Below the pieces are notes generated by a model that was given only the letters and a program-made list of their open reading frames with translations, was not told the DNA's origin and ran no database searches. The position numbers and the translations under genes were made by a program. From assembly GCA_047967505.1 (NCBI GenBank), contig CM106541.1: a stretch of 64,000 nucleotides of DNA. One strand, 5' to 3'. Below are positions 35,580 through 48,100 of the stretch, one piece after another. Source of the stretch: Dipteris shenzhenensis. Its lineage: Eukaryota; Polypodiophyta; Polypodiopsida; Gleicheniales. Position 1 is the first letter of the stretch; every line of letters begins with the position of its first letter.

Positions 35580-38500
35580 TTTTTTTTTTTTTGTGAGAAG
35601 AAATCTTTTATTTCGATGAAATAATTACATTCATAGCTGCTTCAAAACGAAGTAGCTACTACTCAACAAAAGATCTCAGTATAAGCTGTATACACATCCT
35701 GATCTATCAAACGAGTCTGAAAACAATCGTAGAATGATTGTTGCAGAGATCGTTTGAAAAAAAAAAGGATGAAAATAGTGGATCACCAAAGACTCTGTGA
35801 TTTCTATCCAGCCATAAAGTCCAGAGGGTCCAATATCGCACCCATACAAAAAATAAATCAAAACCCTGTCTCTGGGGATGAAATCCAAACAACCAGAAAA
35901 ATCTGCCAAAAGTGACAGTAGGAAATCGTTGTCGAGCCTCTGTCTGATGAGAGCAATGAGAGCAGAAGTGTTTGGACAGGACCAAAAGATATGGAGCACT
36001 GATTCAGTAGAGTGCGAGCATCGGTGACAAACAGCTGAAGCAATATGTCTGCGTGCGAGTAACTGTCCAGATGGAAAAATGCCAAGGAGAACTAGCCATA
36101 GGAAAAGCTGTTGTCGAAGAGGGACTTTGTAATGCCAAAGGAGACGCAGCCTTTTCCTCCACCACTTCATTGGACGATCCATATGCCAAACAGTATTTAC
36201 TCTGTTGGAAATCCAAGGTGGAGGTAATAACACTTTATATAGTGATGACACTGTAATATGTGAGAGCTTTAAAGGACGGACATATGAGGAAGGAGAGCAT
36301 AAACTCCAATCCTCAAGCCGATGCTGAATTTCTAAATGAGGTACCGGCAAGTACGGTTGGAGCATTGCTGAAATTTTATGCCATAAAGGACGATAATGAG
36401 CTCCCAAGCCATATTTGCAAGCAGCCAAAGAAAAAGATAGAATTGTGCCATCATCCTGAAGTACATCCGCCACAGATGAAATGCCTTTGAAGGAGAGAAA
36501 ATAAGAACGACGGGGTTCTTGTATGGCCAAAGGTGGATGGAATACTTTGGACCAAAAGAGATTCTCTGCCCTCAAAGAGTTGCCCGAGAGTGAGTCCCTT
36601 CCTTTCCATTCCAAGTGGGATAGAATATGTTTCCAATCAAGAAGCAGAGAGGAGACAAAAGGGCATCCTCTGATCTTGCCTTGGATAGAGCCAAATAAAA
36701 ATTCCCACTGAGTAGGCTGCCAATTCCCAAAAGCAGATGTATGAAGATGTAATAAGAGAGAGCGGATCATAAAAGACCAAGGCTGATCTCCTTGTAGAAA
36801 CTGCATCATCATTTTCCCCCTGTGAGCAAGCAAATGCATTTGAATATTGAGAATGTTCAGACCCCCGTGCATCTTTGGAGAACAGAGACGGTGCATGGAG
36901 AGTAATCTGAGACTTTTCTTGCCATGTTTTGAACGCCAGAAAATTTCCATGATAGCTGACATAAATGAAACCAAATCTGCCTTAGTGACCATAGTGAAAG
37001 GCAGATAAAATTGTATGTATGCTATCAAAATGGATTGTGTAATTCGCAGATGAACATGTAATGGCCAAGTTGCAAGCTTCCAATATTCAAGTTTTGCCCT
37101 TAACTTTACTAACACCCAATCAGTTTGTTGTGAACGGGTGAGTCCCCAGCCTAGAGGATAACCAAGGTGTCGAATAAATTGAGAAGCAGGGACAATTTCC
37201 CCAGGCCACAAAAGATTGTGCCAGTCCTGTGCATGTAAAGGCAGCAATTTTGATTTTTGAAAATTGACCTGAAGGCTAGCAGCCAATCCATATGTAGAAA
37301 GAGCATGCATAATCATGGACAGATCAGCCCGAGTATTTTTTGGAGTAAAGAAAGAATCATCAGCATATGCTTGAGCAATCATGCTGCGACTGCCAAGAAT
37401 CTCCAAACCGTGCAGCTGGTCAGTGTCTAAGAGGTGATCCAGATATTGAAGCAGTGGATGAGTGGCTATGGCAAAAAGTAAAGCACTTAGTGGACATCCT
37501 TGTCTGACAGAGCAAGCAAGAGTCCAGGATGGAGAAATATCGCCTGAATGTATACAGGCAGCTTCACTATCTTGATATAGCCAATTAATGAGTTGCTGCA
37601 TTTTTGTGCCAAAAGCCAAAGCCTGCATAGTCGATGAGATGAAATTCCACTGAACTGTATCAAAAGCTTTGGCAATATCAACTTGCAATAACAAAACATC
37701 CTGTTGTGTGTATTTGGCATATTCAATTCCAATGTAGGCATTGGCAATGTTATCGGTGATATGCCTACGCGGGACAAAGCCATATTGTGCATGATGCAAC
37801 CCATCATGTAAAACCCCCTTTAGCCGAGCAACAATCATTTTGGTAGTGACTTTGTAAATTACCGGCATAAGAGTGATAGGTCTCCAGTCTGCCAAAGACT
37901 CACAAATTTGTTTTTTAGGAAGGAGCTTAACAAGACCTCTCTTCCATGTGTCTGGCATTTTCTGATGTTGCCATGCAGCATTCACCATATATAGTAATGG
38001 ATGCTTCAAAATAGGCCAGTATGCTAGAAAAAACTCGACTGTTAAACCATCCCATCTGGGGGATTTCCATCTGCCACATGATTTGATTGCATCTGACAGT
38101 TCGCTCTCAGTAAAGGGTTCCTCCAATTCCAAAGCTTGAGTAGAGGAAATTATTGGAGAAACATTTTGCAACAGTAAATTCCGAGCAAGCAAAACCTGTT
38201 GCGAGGGCGGAGCTGCAGAGCCAAATTGCTGGGAGAAGTGATGCACACAAACAGAGGCAAGCTGTGACCGTGATGTAGTCCATGATCCATCGGGCATAAG
38301 CACTCGGCAAATTTCTGTTTTGATTCTCCTCTGATGCAAACTTTTGAAAAATTCTTTGGAAGAGCAACCTTTATCTGTGAAGGCTCTTTGTCTTGCTCTA
38401 GTCTCCCATTTTGCCAGTTTCCTGTGATCATTTAATTTAAGACAATGTCTAGCCTGACATAGTGTGGTTTGCTCATGCATGGACAACGAACGATGATGAC

Positions 38501-41244
38501 TGAGTTCAGTGAGGTCTTGACAAGTAGACTTGGCCTGAGTAATGGTTTCCCTCAGAGTCCTCATGTAAGACTTGCCATAAGCTCTGATCACCATTTGCAT
38601 TTTAGAAATAAAAGAAGCCCAGGCATCATCAGCATGAAGATAGCTGCTAGAGGAAAGACAATGAGCTGCTTCAGTAACCATTGCCTTGAATTCAACATGT
38701 TGCAAATAACTATTGTTGATGATTAGATGTCGCCTTTGTGGCAATCTATCTTCTGGCATCTTATGAAAAGATAAACGCAGCCATAGTGGTGCATGGTCTG
38801 AATGCACAAAGGCATAATCAATCCATATTTTGCATGCGAGATCCCCATTTTGTTGGGGAGCGACACTATACCAGTGATCCAGTCTTGCCTGATAAGTGGA
38901 AAGAGCATTATGTTGAAAAGTGTAGCCCGGTGACAAAGGCTGCAATTCCTTCCAAAGGTCAACCAGATTTAAATGCAAAAGTAGTTGAGACCATGCATGC
39001 CTTTCAGGAGATAACATATGATCGTGGCTGGAAGTGTTGTCTCCCTGTTGTGGAGCATTATTGAAATCCCCACATATGTAGGCATGATATCTCCACGGGT
39101 ATTGTTGCATAGCATCCCAAATTACAGTTCTGTCTCGAGATGACTGAGGTGCATAAACTGAAGCAAATTCAAACACCTCTCCTCGAATAATGCATTGGAG
39201 AATAAGCCATCTACCTTTGTTGTCATTTAAGGCAATGACTGGTTGAAGCTCATGTTTGGTCAGAAGGACAACCCCTGAGAAAGAGTGCTCCCCAGCATAG
39301 AAAATGTCATACCCACAGAAGTGTCCTGTCTTGCCTGCATAAATATGTTGGTTGTGCTCTTGTAATGCCACTATGTCAGGCTGAAATCTGTTGATGTACA
39401 GCCACACAGATTTCCATTTCCTACTGTCACATATACCGTGTACATTGAGTGTAAAACATGTGATGTGAGCAGTCATATATACAGATATTTATAGTAATGT
39501 AACAACTATGTACAGCAGCAAAAGTATGAGGTCAGCCTTGCATCTCTATCTCAGGGTCGAGGCCTCGCCCCTGAGAAGAAGTAGTGACCTGAGAAGTGGA
39601 CAGCAAGGCAGCAACCTCTTCTTCAGGGAAGAGTGTTCTGCTGGCTGTTACTGCAGCCCATGTAATCCCAATTCCTGTATTGATCTCTGGGGTGTTTCCG
39701 CTAGAAGATGCACCATTCCAAGTGCGGGGGGGTGGAATTCTTCGAGCAGAAATAACTTTTCTTGGGCTCTGCCAGCCATCAGTTGAAAGTTGCTTTCCTT
39801 TGGGCATGGACTGAGTAGCAGGAGGTGAATGTGAAGTAAGATTCATATTGGTAACTACTGAATCTTTGCCTTTTTCCTGACTTCCAGGGTGCTGTCTGCT
39901 GCTTTTATTTTTGTTGGCAACTGGAGTAGGAGCATCTTTAGTAGGCATGTGTACCGGCAAGGTGACATGAGGCATTTTATGTGGGTTCAGTGGGCACTGT
40001 GAAGCCATGTGTCCAAACTTTTTGCATTCAAAACAGGCCCCTGCAAATAAACCCCATTTGAGTTTATAAAATGCACTCCCCATGTTCACATTGTTCACCG
40101 TGACTGAATAAGAGTCCGGTGTGGGATTATCAGTATCCCAGAGAATGCAAAATCTGTTTGAATTGCCATTTGGCCGTGGTGGGCAGACCACTTTACCTAA
40201 AGAGGCTGCAATTTTAGGCAAAAGTGAGGCCATGCATTGGGGGAAATCAACGACTTCAACCCAGACTGGGCATCTGTGTCTGATTAAAGCCTGAAAGTCC
40301 CTTGTGGGAGACCATGGCAAGACATGCACCATTTGCTGTCCAAAAAAAAGAGGCGAATGTTCCAAAAGCATTTGTCTGTGGATCTCATCCACCATGATAA
40401 CCTCGAAAAAGCCCCTGGCTGCATAGTGTACTTTACGAACAAAAGAGCCAGCCAAAGTGCGTGTCAGCCAGTTGCCTATCTCTGCAGCAGGTGGCATCCG
40501 GCCTGGAAAGAATAATATAACTGCATTCTTGGCATACTCTCTGACTAGATCCGCAATTTCATCGACCTCAACCATGAGGCCATCTGAGGGGAACCGATTC
40601 TTTCCAGTCTTTTCTCGTATCTGCAAATCCTTCATGCATTACATCATACACTAGTTGAGCCTCAAGAGTATCATGCATTGGGTCATGCTGACCCTCAACC
40701 TGCTTTTGCTTCTTGCAGGGAGCCGAGCGCTCCTTTTGAAATGTTTTTTCATATGAATACTCTGCCATGACTTGGTAAGAAAAGGAGCTTGAAGATGAAG
40801 TACCTGCAAGAAGGTGGCGAAAGCCAAAAAAAACAGTCCCAAAGGAAAATCAGAAGAAGCCCACAAGAGAGAAGAGGAATTGTGTGACTAGTAAGGAGAG
40901 ATCAAGGGGATAGGTAGGAGTTGGCAGAAAACCAGCAGGGAAGAAAGGCGAAAGGAAAACCCCCAAAGAAGAGTCAGATTATACGGCAGGACTGAATTTG
41001 TACGGAAAACGTACGACAGTCGTACGGTCGCCGTACGGTGACCGTACAGGGGTACGGACGAGTATGGCGCAGAGAGGATGCTGTTGACGGAGGACGCTCT
41101 GTTTACGATGTACGGAGATGTACGGATGCACAAAGTCAGGTTATGGAGAAAGGAAAAGATGACGACGCACACACACGCAGGGTTGGAGCGGGATGATGCA
41201 AAGATCTGCAGAAAGGGCTCCTCTCTCTCGTCGTCACCTCTCTC

Positions 41245-41277
<33 letters not shown>

Positions 41278-42098
41278 GCACGCACGCACGCACATGCACG
41301 CATGTATTTGTTTTTTTTGGGGTGAGAACTTTGAATACTTTATATTACACACACACACACGCGCGCGCATGCACACACACACACGTATTTGTTTTTTTTG
41401 GGGTGAGAACTTTGAATACTTTATAGTACAAGAAAGCTAACCCAAAAAAGCGGGTAAGCTGAAATGTACATCAGGAGAAAATTTCCATATACATCATGAT
41501 CTATGCATCATGTTTGCATGCTATCAAAAAGCGATTGCTGCAAAGAACGACGGAAAAAAACAGGAGGAGAGAAAACTGGATCACCAAAGACTTTCTGGTT
41601 TCTATGTTTCCAGAGAGTCCAGAGTGCCGAGTAGTGAACCCAGGTGTAAAACAGCTCAAAATCCGGCCATTGAGGATAAATAGCCAGAAAAGCTTGCCAA
41701 AGGAAGCCTGAGGGAATCTAAGTCGCAGCCTCTGCTGAAGAAAACTCAGGAAACTCCGTGTCTCAGGGCAATGCCAAAAAATATGAGAGAGAGATTCCCT
41801 TGGAGCTGAACATCTATGACAAAAAGCTGGAGCAATTCGTCTGCATGATAAAAGCTGTCCAGGTGGAATAACTCCCAGTAGAACACGCCAAAGAGACTCT
41901 ATTTTTTAGTGAAAATTTAGTTGCTTAATATTACAAGAGAGCTGGACAATACATCAACAGAAAATCTCAGTATAAGAAAGCTGGACAATACATCAACAGA
42001 AAATCTCAGTACAAGAAAGCTGGACAACACATCAACAGAAAATCCCAGATAGTGAAAGCTGGACAATACATCAACAGAAAATCTCAGTATAAGAAAGA

Positions 42099-42137
<39 letters not shown>

Positions 42138-45100
42138 GGCAAAATCAGCATGTACAGAGCTGATAAGCACAAGAGGTTTATATGGATGAAACTGGAATTT
42201 GGTGACTACCCTCTCTTCTTGGCAGGATGTTATATACCTCACCATCAGTCCCCTTTCTATGCTCGGAATGGAATAGATTCAAGTGATGCATTTGAATCAC
42301 TATGCCTAGACATTGCAGAACTGAGACATTGGCAAGGTAATAGTCATGGGAGACCTCAATGCCAGAATTGGACAGTCGCAATTCCAACCTATTATGCACG
42401 ATGAATCGGACAAAGAAGCTGCAATTGAAATAGATGCCTTGTGGCACAGGACATCAGAAGATGATACTGTAAATGTGCAAGGAAGAGCACTCAGGTGTAT
42501 GATGAATGGGCTGTTTGAATGGGATGCAATGCTTTCCAAGGACCAACAAGATGACATGCTCCTCTGCCAGCGGGGGACATAGTGTCCTTGATTATGTCCT
42601 GGCCCATATCAATGCTCTACATGATATAGAAACTTTCAGGATAGGAGAGAAGTACCCTGAGTCAGACCATCTCCCACTATGGTTGACTCTTGGTATTCCA
42701 ACTGAAATTGAAGTGCAGAAATTTGCAACTACTTCAAGAGGCTTCTGTATAGATCAAGACAAGCAGAAAGACTATGCCATCACGCTAGATTGTTGAAAAA
42801 TAGAAAGGAATGAATCACTCAAACCTCCAGCCAAGATCTCTCCCGCTCTTCTTGACACTCAACTCAGATAACTGATCACAGATGCAGTAAACACTCACTC
42901 AGAGATAACTTAGACAGAGAGAGAATATATTCATCCACCGGATGGTGGGCAGAAAACTGGCTCCAGGGGAGCAATACAAAACTCAGCCAAGTGCTGAGGA
43001 GAACTGAAGGAACTCTCTGTATCAGAAGAGACCAGCTCTGAGTGCACAGCACAGCCTATGACTGAGGCTTTCTGTCCTGCACTGGATGCTGGAATGGAGG
43101 AAAGTGTGGGCCTTTTATAGGCACTGCCCAGGCCTTCTGGACTGGCCGACCAGCAGGGTCGGTCCCCTGACTGGTGGCCGACCAGAACAATCTGGAAATC
43201 CGACCAGGGTCGGCCCTGGTTGGGCCGACTGGCCCTGCCACAGGCCCCTATAAAAGGGAGCCCTGTGCAGCCAGTCCATGAGACTGTTTGATGCTTCCAA
43301 GGAGGCACAGGCCCCCCCCCCCCCCCCTTAATTCCTGCAGTTTGCAGACAGCAACCAGCCCGTGTGCTGGTTGCCTATGATGTCTGTGTGGGTCTCTCTT
43401 TCCCATCCCTCCTACCTCTCACTGCCCCTTGTCCCCTCAAAACGGGGGCTCACAGGTGGGCACAGTGAGTCTCTAACACCCCCCCTCAATGTCACAACTG
43501 TGGGCCAATCCCATGTGTTTGATGAGGTGCTCCATCTGTTCTCGAGGGAGTGCCTTCGTGATGAGGTCGGACAAGTTGTTGGCAGTCGGGCAGTAGATAA
43601 GCTCGATCACGTCGTCGATGATGAGCTCTCGAACAAAATGGTAATGAACTTCGACGTGCTTGGTCCGCGCATGGTACACTGGATTCTTAGCAATAGCTAT
43701 GCAACTCTGATTGTCACACATCAGCACTATCGCATCCTCCTGACACACGTCCATGTCCTCCAGAATCCACCTCAACCACAGTGTCTCACAAGCTGCTGTA
43801 CAGGCAGCTTTGTACTCTGCCTCTGTAGATGAAAGGGCCACTGTGGGTTGCTTCTTACTTAGCCAAGAGATGGCACTAGATGCAAGTAAGAAACAATATC
43901 CTGTTGTCGATCTTCTGGTGTCAGCATCACCTGCCCAATCACTGTCACAGAACCCGCCTAGTTTGATGCCTTTGGTGTAGGTGATCCCATAGGTGCAAGT
44001 ACCCTTCAGATACCTCAGCACCCGTAAACCTGCATCCCAGCGACTCTTCCTGGGAGAAGCAGAGAACTGGCATAATAGCCCAACTGCATAACAAATATCA
44101 GGTCAGTATTGGTAAGGTAAAGCAAACTTCCTACCAATCGTCGATACAAGGGAGTATCAACCAGCTGAGATGTGTCGTGAACACTTAGCTTGAGCCCGAC
44201 CTCCATGGGAGTTAATGCTATTCTACAATCCTCCATCTGAAATCTCTTCAGAATTTCTCTGCAATATTTCTCCTGTGAAATAAAGATCCTGTCTTTGGCC
44301 TGCTTTACTTCAATCCCAAGGAAGTAATGTAATAACCCAAGGTCAGTCATCTCAAACTCAGACATGAGTAGTTCCTTAACCTGTGAAATCTTCTTGACAT
44401 GATCACCTGTCAAGATAAGATCATCAACATAGAGGATGAGTACCAGTCGCAATCCCTTCTCAATGAACAAGTAAAGGTTTGCCTCAGAAGGACTCCGACT
44501 GAGCCCTATCTTCTGAAAGAATATATTAATCCTTTGGTACCAAGCTCTGGGGGCCTGTTTCAGCCCGTATAACGCCTTCTTCAACCTGCAGACCTTTAAT
44601 GGGGACCCTGGATCTTGAAAGCCCGGTGGCTGCTCCACGTATACCTCCTCCTCCAGGGTTCCATTAAGGAATGTGGACTTCACATCCATTTGAAAAATAG
44701 GCTACCGGAAATTGGCAGCAAGAGCAATCACTGTCCGGATAGTAACCATGCGGGCAGTGGGAGCAAAAGTCTCATCAAAATCCATGCCTTCAGTTTGAGC
44801 AAAGCCTTTCACCACCAACCTTGCTTTATACTTATCCAAGCTGCCGTCGGATTTGTATTTAAGTTTGTATACCCACTTAGTGCCGATAACTTTCCGTCGC
44901 AAAGGCCTGGCCACTAAGTCCCATGTATTGTTCTTCAGGATAGCATCCATCTCTGCCTTCATGACAGCCTACCATTCTGGATTGTCCTTCGCCTCCTCGA
45001 AGGTCCTTGGCTCATCAAGCTGAGCCACCAAAGCAAAATTCACGGATGGGGCCTTTTGAAGACGTTGAGACCGACGCAATCCGAAACTGCTACTCTCAGG

Positions 45101-48100
45101 TAATGCGGTGATCCGAGACTCTTCCAATGTCCGTAGGTACGATTGGGGCAACCTTTTTTGCTTCTCTATGGGAGGAGGAACGAGAACTTCTTCTGGAACA
45201 TCCTGCTCTTCCTGAGTATCTTGTGGAACATCAGCTTCTGATTTTGTCACCTCTTGGATAGAATTTTGGTATTAGAAGATGCTTTACAGCAAATTATGAA
45301 CCAGCAGCTTCAAGTGAATGCTGGTCAGAATGGGGAGATGGTGCAAGCCTTGTCGGCTAGGCCATCTAGGATTGATAAGGGCAAAGCTCTAGCAGAGCCA
45401 GAGCCCAGTATACATTCATCAGAGCGTGCGAAGGTCAAGGTGCCTATTATTGCCAACTATAGACCGGAGAAGTATGCCGGTCGGGGATGACCGAGCGCAG
45501 TTCTGATGTGATCGAGGTTTGGTTACACAAGTGGGAAGAAGCCTTCGCCATTTGTGAAATCAGATCTGATCTAAAGAAAATCCGTGAGGCCACTCACCTG
45601 TTTATTGAGGCAGTGGATAGATGGTGGATAAAGCAACAGAAAGATCAAGTTGCCCCTACCACCTGGGAAGGGTTTAAAGCTGAATTTAAGAAACACTTTC
45701 TTCCTCTTGATGAAGAGTCCCGAGCTTGGGATGCTTATAGAAACCTTCGTCAGAGGAATTTGTCGGTAGCAGAGTACACTGACAAGCTCAGGGAATGTGT
45801 CATGAAAATAACAGACCCTCTCCCTATGTCGGTTCAGTTAAAAGACTATATCTATGGACTGAACGACAAGATTAAAATGAAAGTTTGGGCTAAATATGTG
45901 ACTACATTAGATGAATCTATTGCAGTAGCCCTAAACTGCGAGGATGCCAGAGGTAGATCTGGTGGATTTGTGCAGGCAGGGACTCAGTATGAGTACCCGA
46001 GAAAAGGGGGATTTCAGAGGAAATGGACTTCAAAGACAAGTGTCTCGCAGCCAAGTGGCCAAACCAAGCAGGTGAAGCCGGTTGAGGGACTAGCAAAAAC
46101 AAGTACCACCGTTGGGGTGAAAAGGAAAATAACTCCAATGGCAGCCCGGGCTTGGTCAAAGTCCTCGTTGACCCCTGAACAAAAAGAGAAAGCTAGAAAA
46201 GAAGGATCGTGCTTTGGCTACCTTCAGCGACATCAGCGGAAAGATTGCCCACTGAATAAAGACCGCCGCACGGCCAATATGATAATATCTGAATGCGACG
46301 CGGAAATGCAGGAGAGTCCCAATGCGGAACATATGCAGATGCAATTGGCGGGACCTTCTCAGAGGTTAGTACCTGTGTTGTTAAGTGTGTCTGTTACTAA
46401 GTTAGTAAGCGGTGCACCTGATAACATCCTTTCAAAGCCCGCAGCAACGGGATATACGGTTTTCGATGAGTCCGAGTTGATTAAAATGAAAGGGCAAGTA
46501 GCCAGTCATGATGTGATTGTGTTGTTTGACTCAGCGTCAACACACAATGTAATCAACCCAAAGCTTATTAAGAGGCTCAAGCTGAAAACTAGTCCGTCTG
46601 ACTATGCTTATACGGTCAGGATGGCGGACGGAAGTTCAACTGAAGTATGGGACCAAAGGGTTACCCAGTTGGAACTTCGAATTCAGGACTATGTTGAGAA
46701 GCTGGACTTTTGAATTGAGTAGACTTGCTCACGCAGATATAGCCCTAGGCATGGCTTGGCATTTTCGAAAAAATCCAGCCATTGATTGGAAGAAGCATAT
46801 TTACCAATTCACGATGAATGGGGTAGAATATGTTTTGCGAGGTGAGAAGGATTTACCTCGAGGACCACTGATTTCAGCCATGGAAATTCGGAGGACTCCG
46901 AAAGAGTTTCTGTGTCTGTGTATAGCATTGGTAGAGTCGATTGATGATGCATTGACTAGCACTGAGGCTACCCAAAATGGGAAGATGGCCGAGTTGGCTA
47001 AAGAAATATCAGAGAAGTTCTCTGAATGTTTTAGGGATGAAGTACCTTATGGGTTACCTCCAGAGCGGAAAGTTCAGCATAAGATTGAACTGATCCCGGT
47101 GGCAGAACCTGTAAATAGACCTCCCTATAGAATGAGTTTTACTGAAGAGGCGGAGGTGCGTAGACAACTGGAAGAATACTTCAAGTTGGGACATATTCAA
47201 GCAAGTTTCTCACCTTTTGCTTCGCCAGTGATATTAAAGAAGAAAAAGGATGATACGTTTCGCCTCTGTATAGATTACAGAGCATTGAATAATATCACTG
47301 TTAAGCACAGGTATCCGATGGCTCGGATTGATGATTTGCTAGATGCATTACATGGAGCCGTGATTTTCAGCAAGATAGATCTTAAGTGTGGCTACCATCA
47401 TGTCCGGATTAGAGCCGAGGATGTGCATAAAACCGCTTTCAGAAGCAGGTTTGGTCATTATGAGTTTTTGGTAATGGCCTTCGGACTTACCAATGCTCCA
47501 GCGACATTCGTCATGCTTATGAACGATTTACTATGTCCGTATATCGGAAAGTTTGTAGTACATTTTATTGACGATATTCTAGTGTTCAGTAAAAGTATTA
47601 CTGAGCATCGTGAACACTTGAAAATAGTGTTCAGTACTTTGAGGAAAGCCAGTCTTTATGTAAATAAAAAGAAAACTATACTGTGTATGGTTAGGCTTGA
47701 ATATTTAGGATTCATAATTACTACACAGGGGGTAGAAATGGATCCGAAGAAAGTGGCTGCGATACTAACTTGGCCAATCCCTCAGAGTTTGACCGCGTTG
47801 CGATCATTCTTGGGATTTGTCCAATTTTATAGAAGGCATATCGAAGGATATTTCGAAACAGTATCGCCATTGACTGATTTGACCTCAGATAAAGTACCTT
47901 TTATTTGGGGACAGAATCAACAAGAAAGTTTTAACACCATAAAACAAGCTGTGGTCACAGGACCGGTGTTAAAAATAGTTGATCCCCAGAAACCGTTGTT
48001 CCTGGAAACCGATGCAAGTGGCATTGCGGTAGGAGTAGTCCTTCTTCAAGAGGGAAGGCCAGTAGCCTTTGAAAGCAAGAAGCTTTCTCCCTCTCAAAGG

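Larger units (their letters stand above)
35580..41244 (-). mobile_element. LINE-3: apparently full-length LINE with intact ORF2
   Basis: The antisense A-tail is at 35580-35592, ORF2 at 35676-39476, ORF1 at 39532-40635, and a 5' region to about 41244. It is bordered on both sides by (CA)n: 35557-35579 and 41245 onwards, so the target was probably a (CA)n/(GT)n microsatellite and the duplication is hidden in it. ORF2 has no stop or frameshift, which suggests a young insertion. It lies antisense in the TOL intron. Confidence 0.85.
42791..45271 (-). mobile_element. Copia-3, 3' part: RT, RNase H, 3' LTR
   Basis: Minus strand. Linker ([20 protein letters not shown], 45257 down), RT ([47 protein letters not shown] near 44425), RNase H ([40 protein letters not shown]), polypurine tract TTGAGGGGGGG, and a 688-bp 3' LTR at 42791-43478. 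Stops at about 44700 and a frameshift at about 44020. Integrase and gag lie on the far side of the gypsy element (50317-52225). Confidence 0.88.

Noticed and set aside
39508-39786. Plus-strand open frames across LINE-3
   Set aside because: They are shadows of the antisense ORF1/ORF2 of LINE-3, which carry clear domains.
41940-42096. CRISPR-like repeat array
   Set aside because: The 39-bp units are directly tandem without spacers and derive from a LINE 3' end; the genome is eukaryotic.
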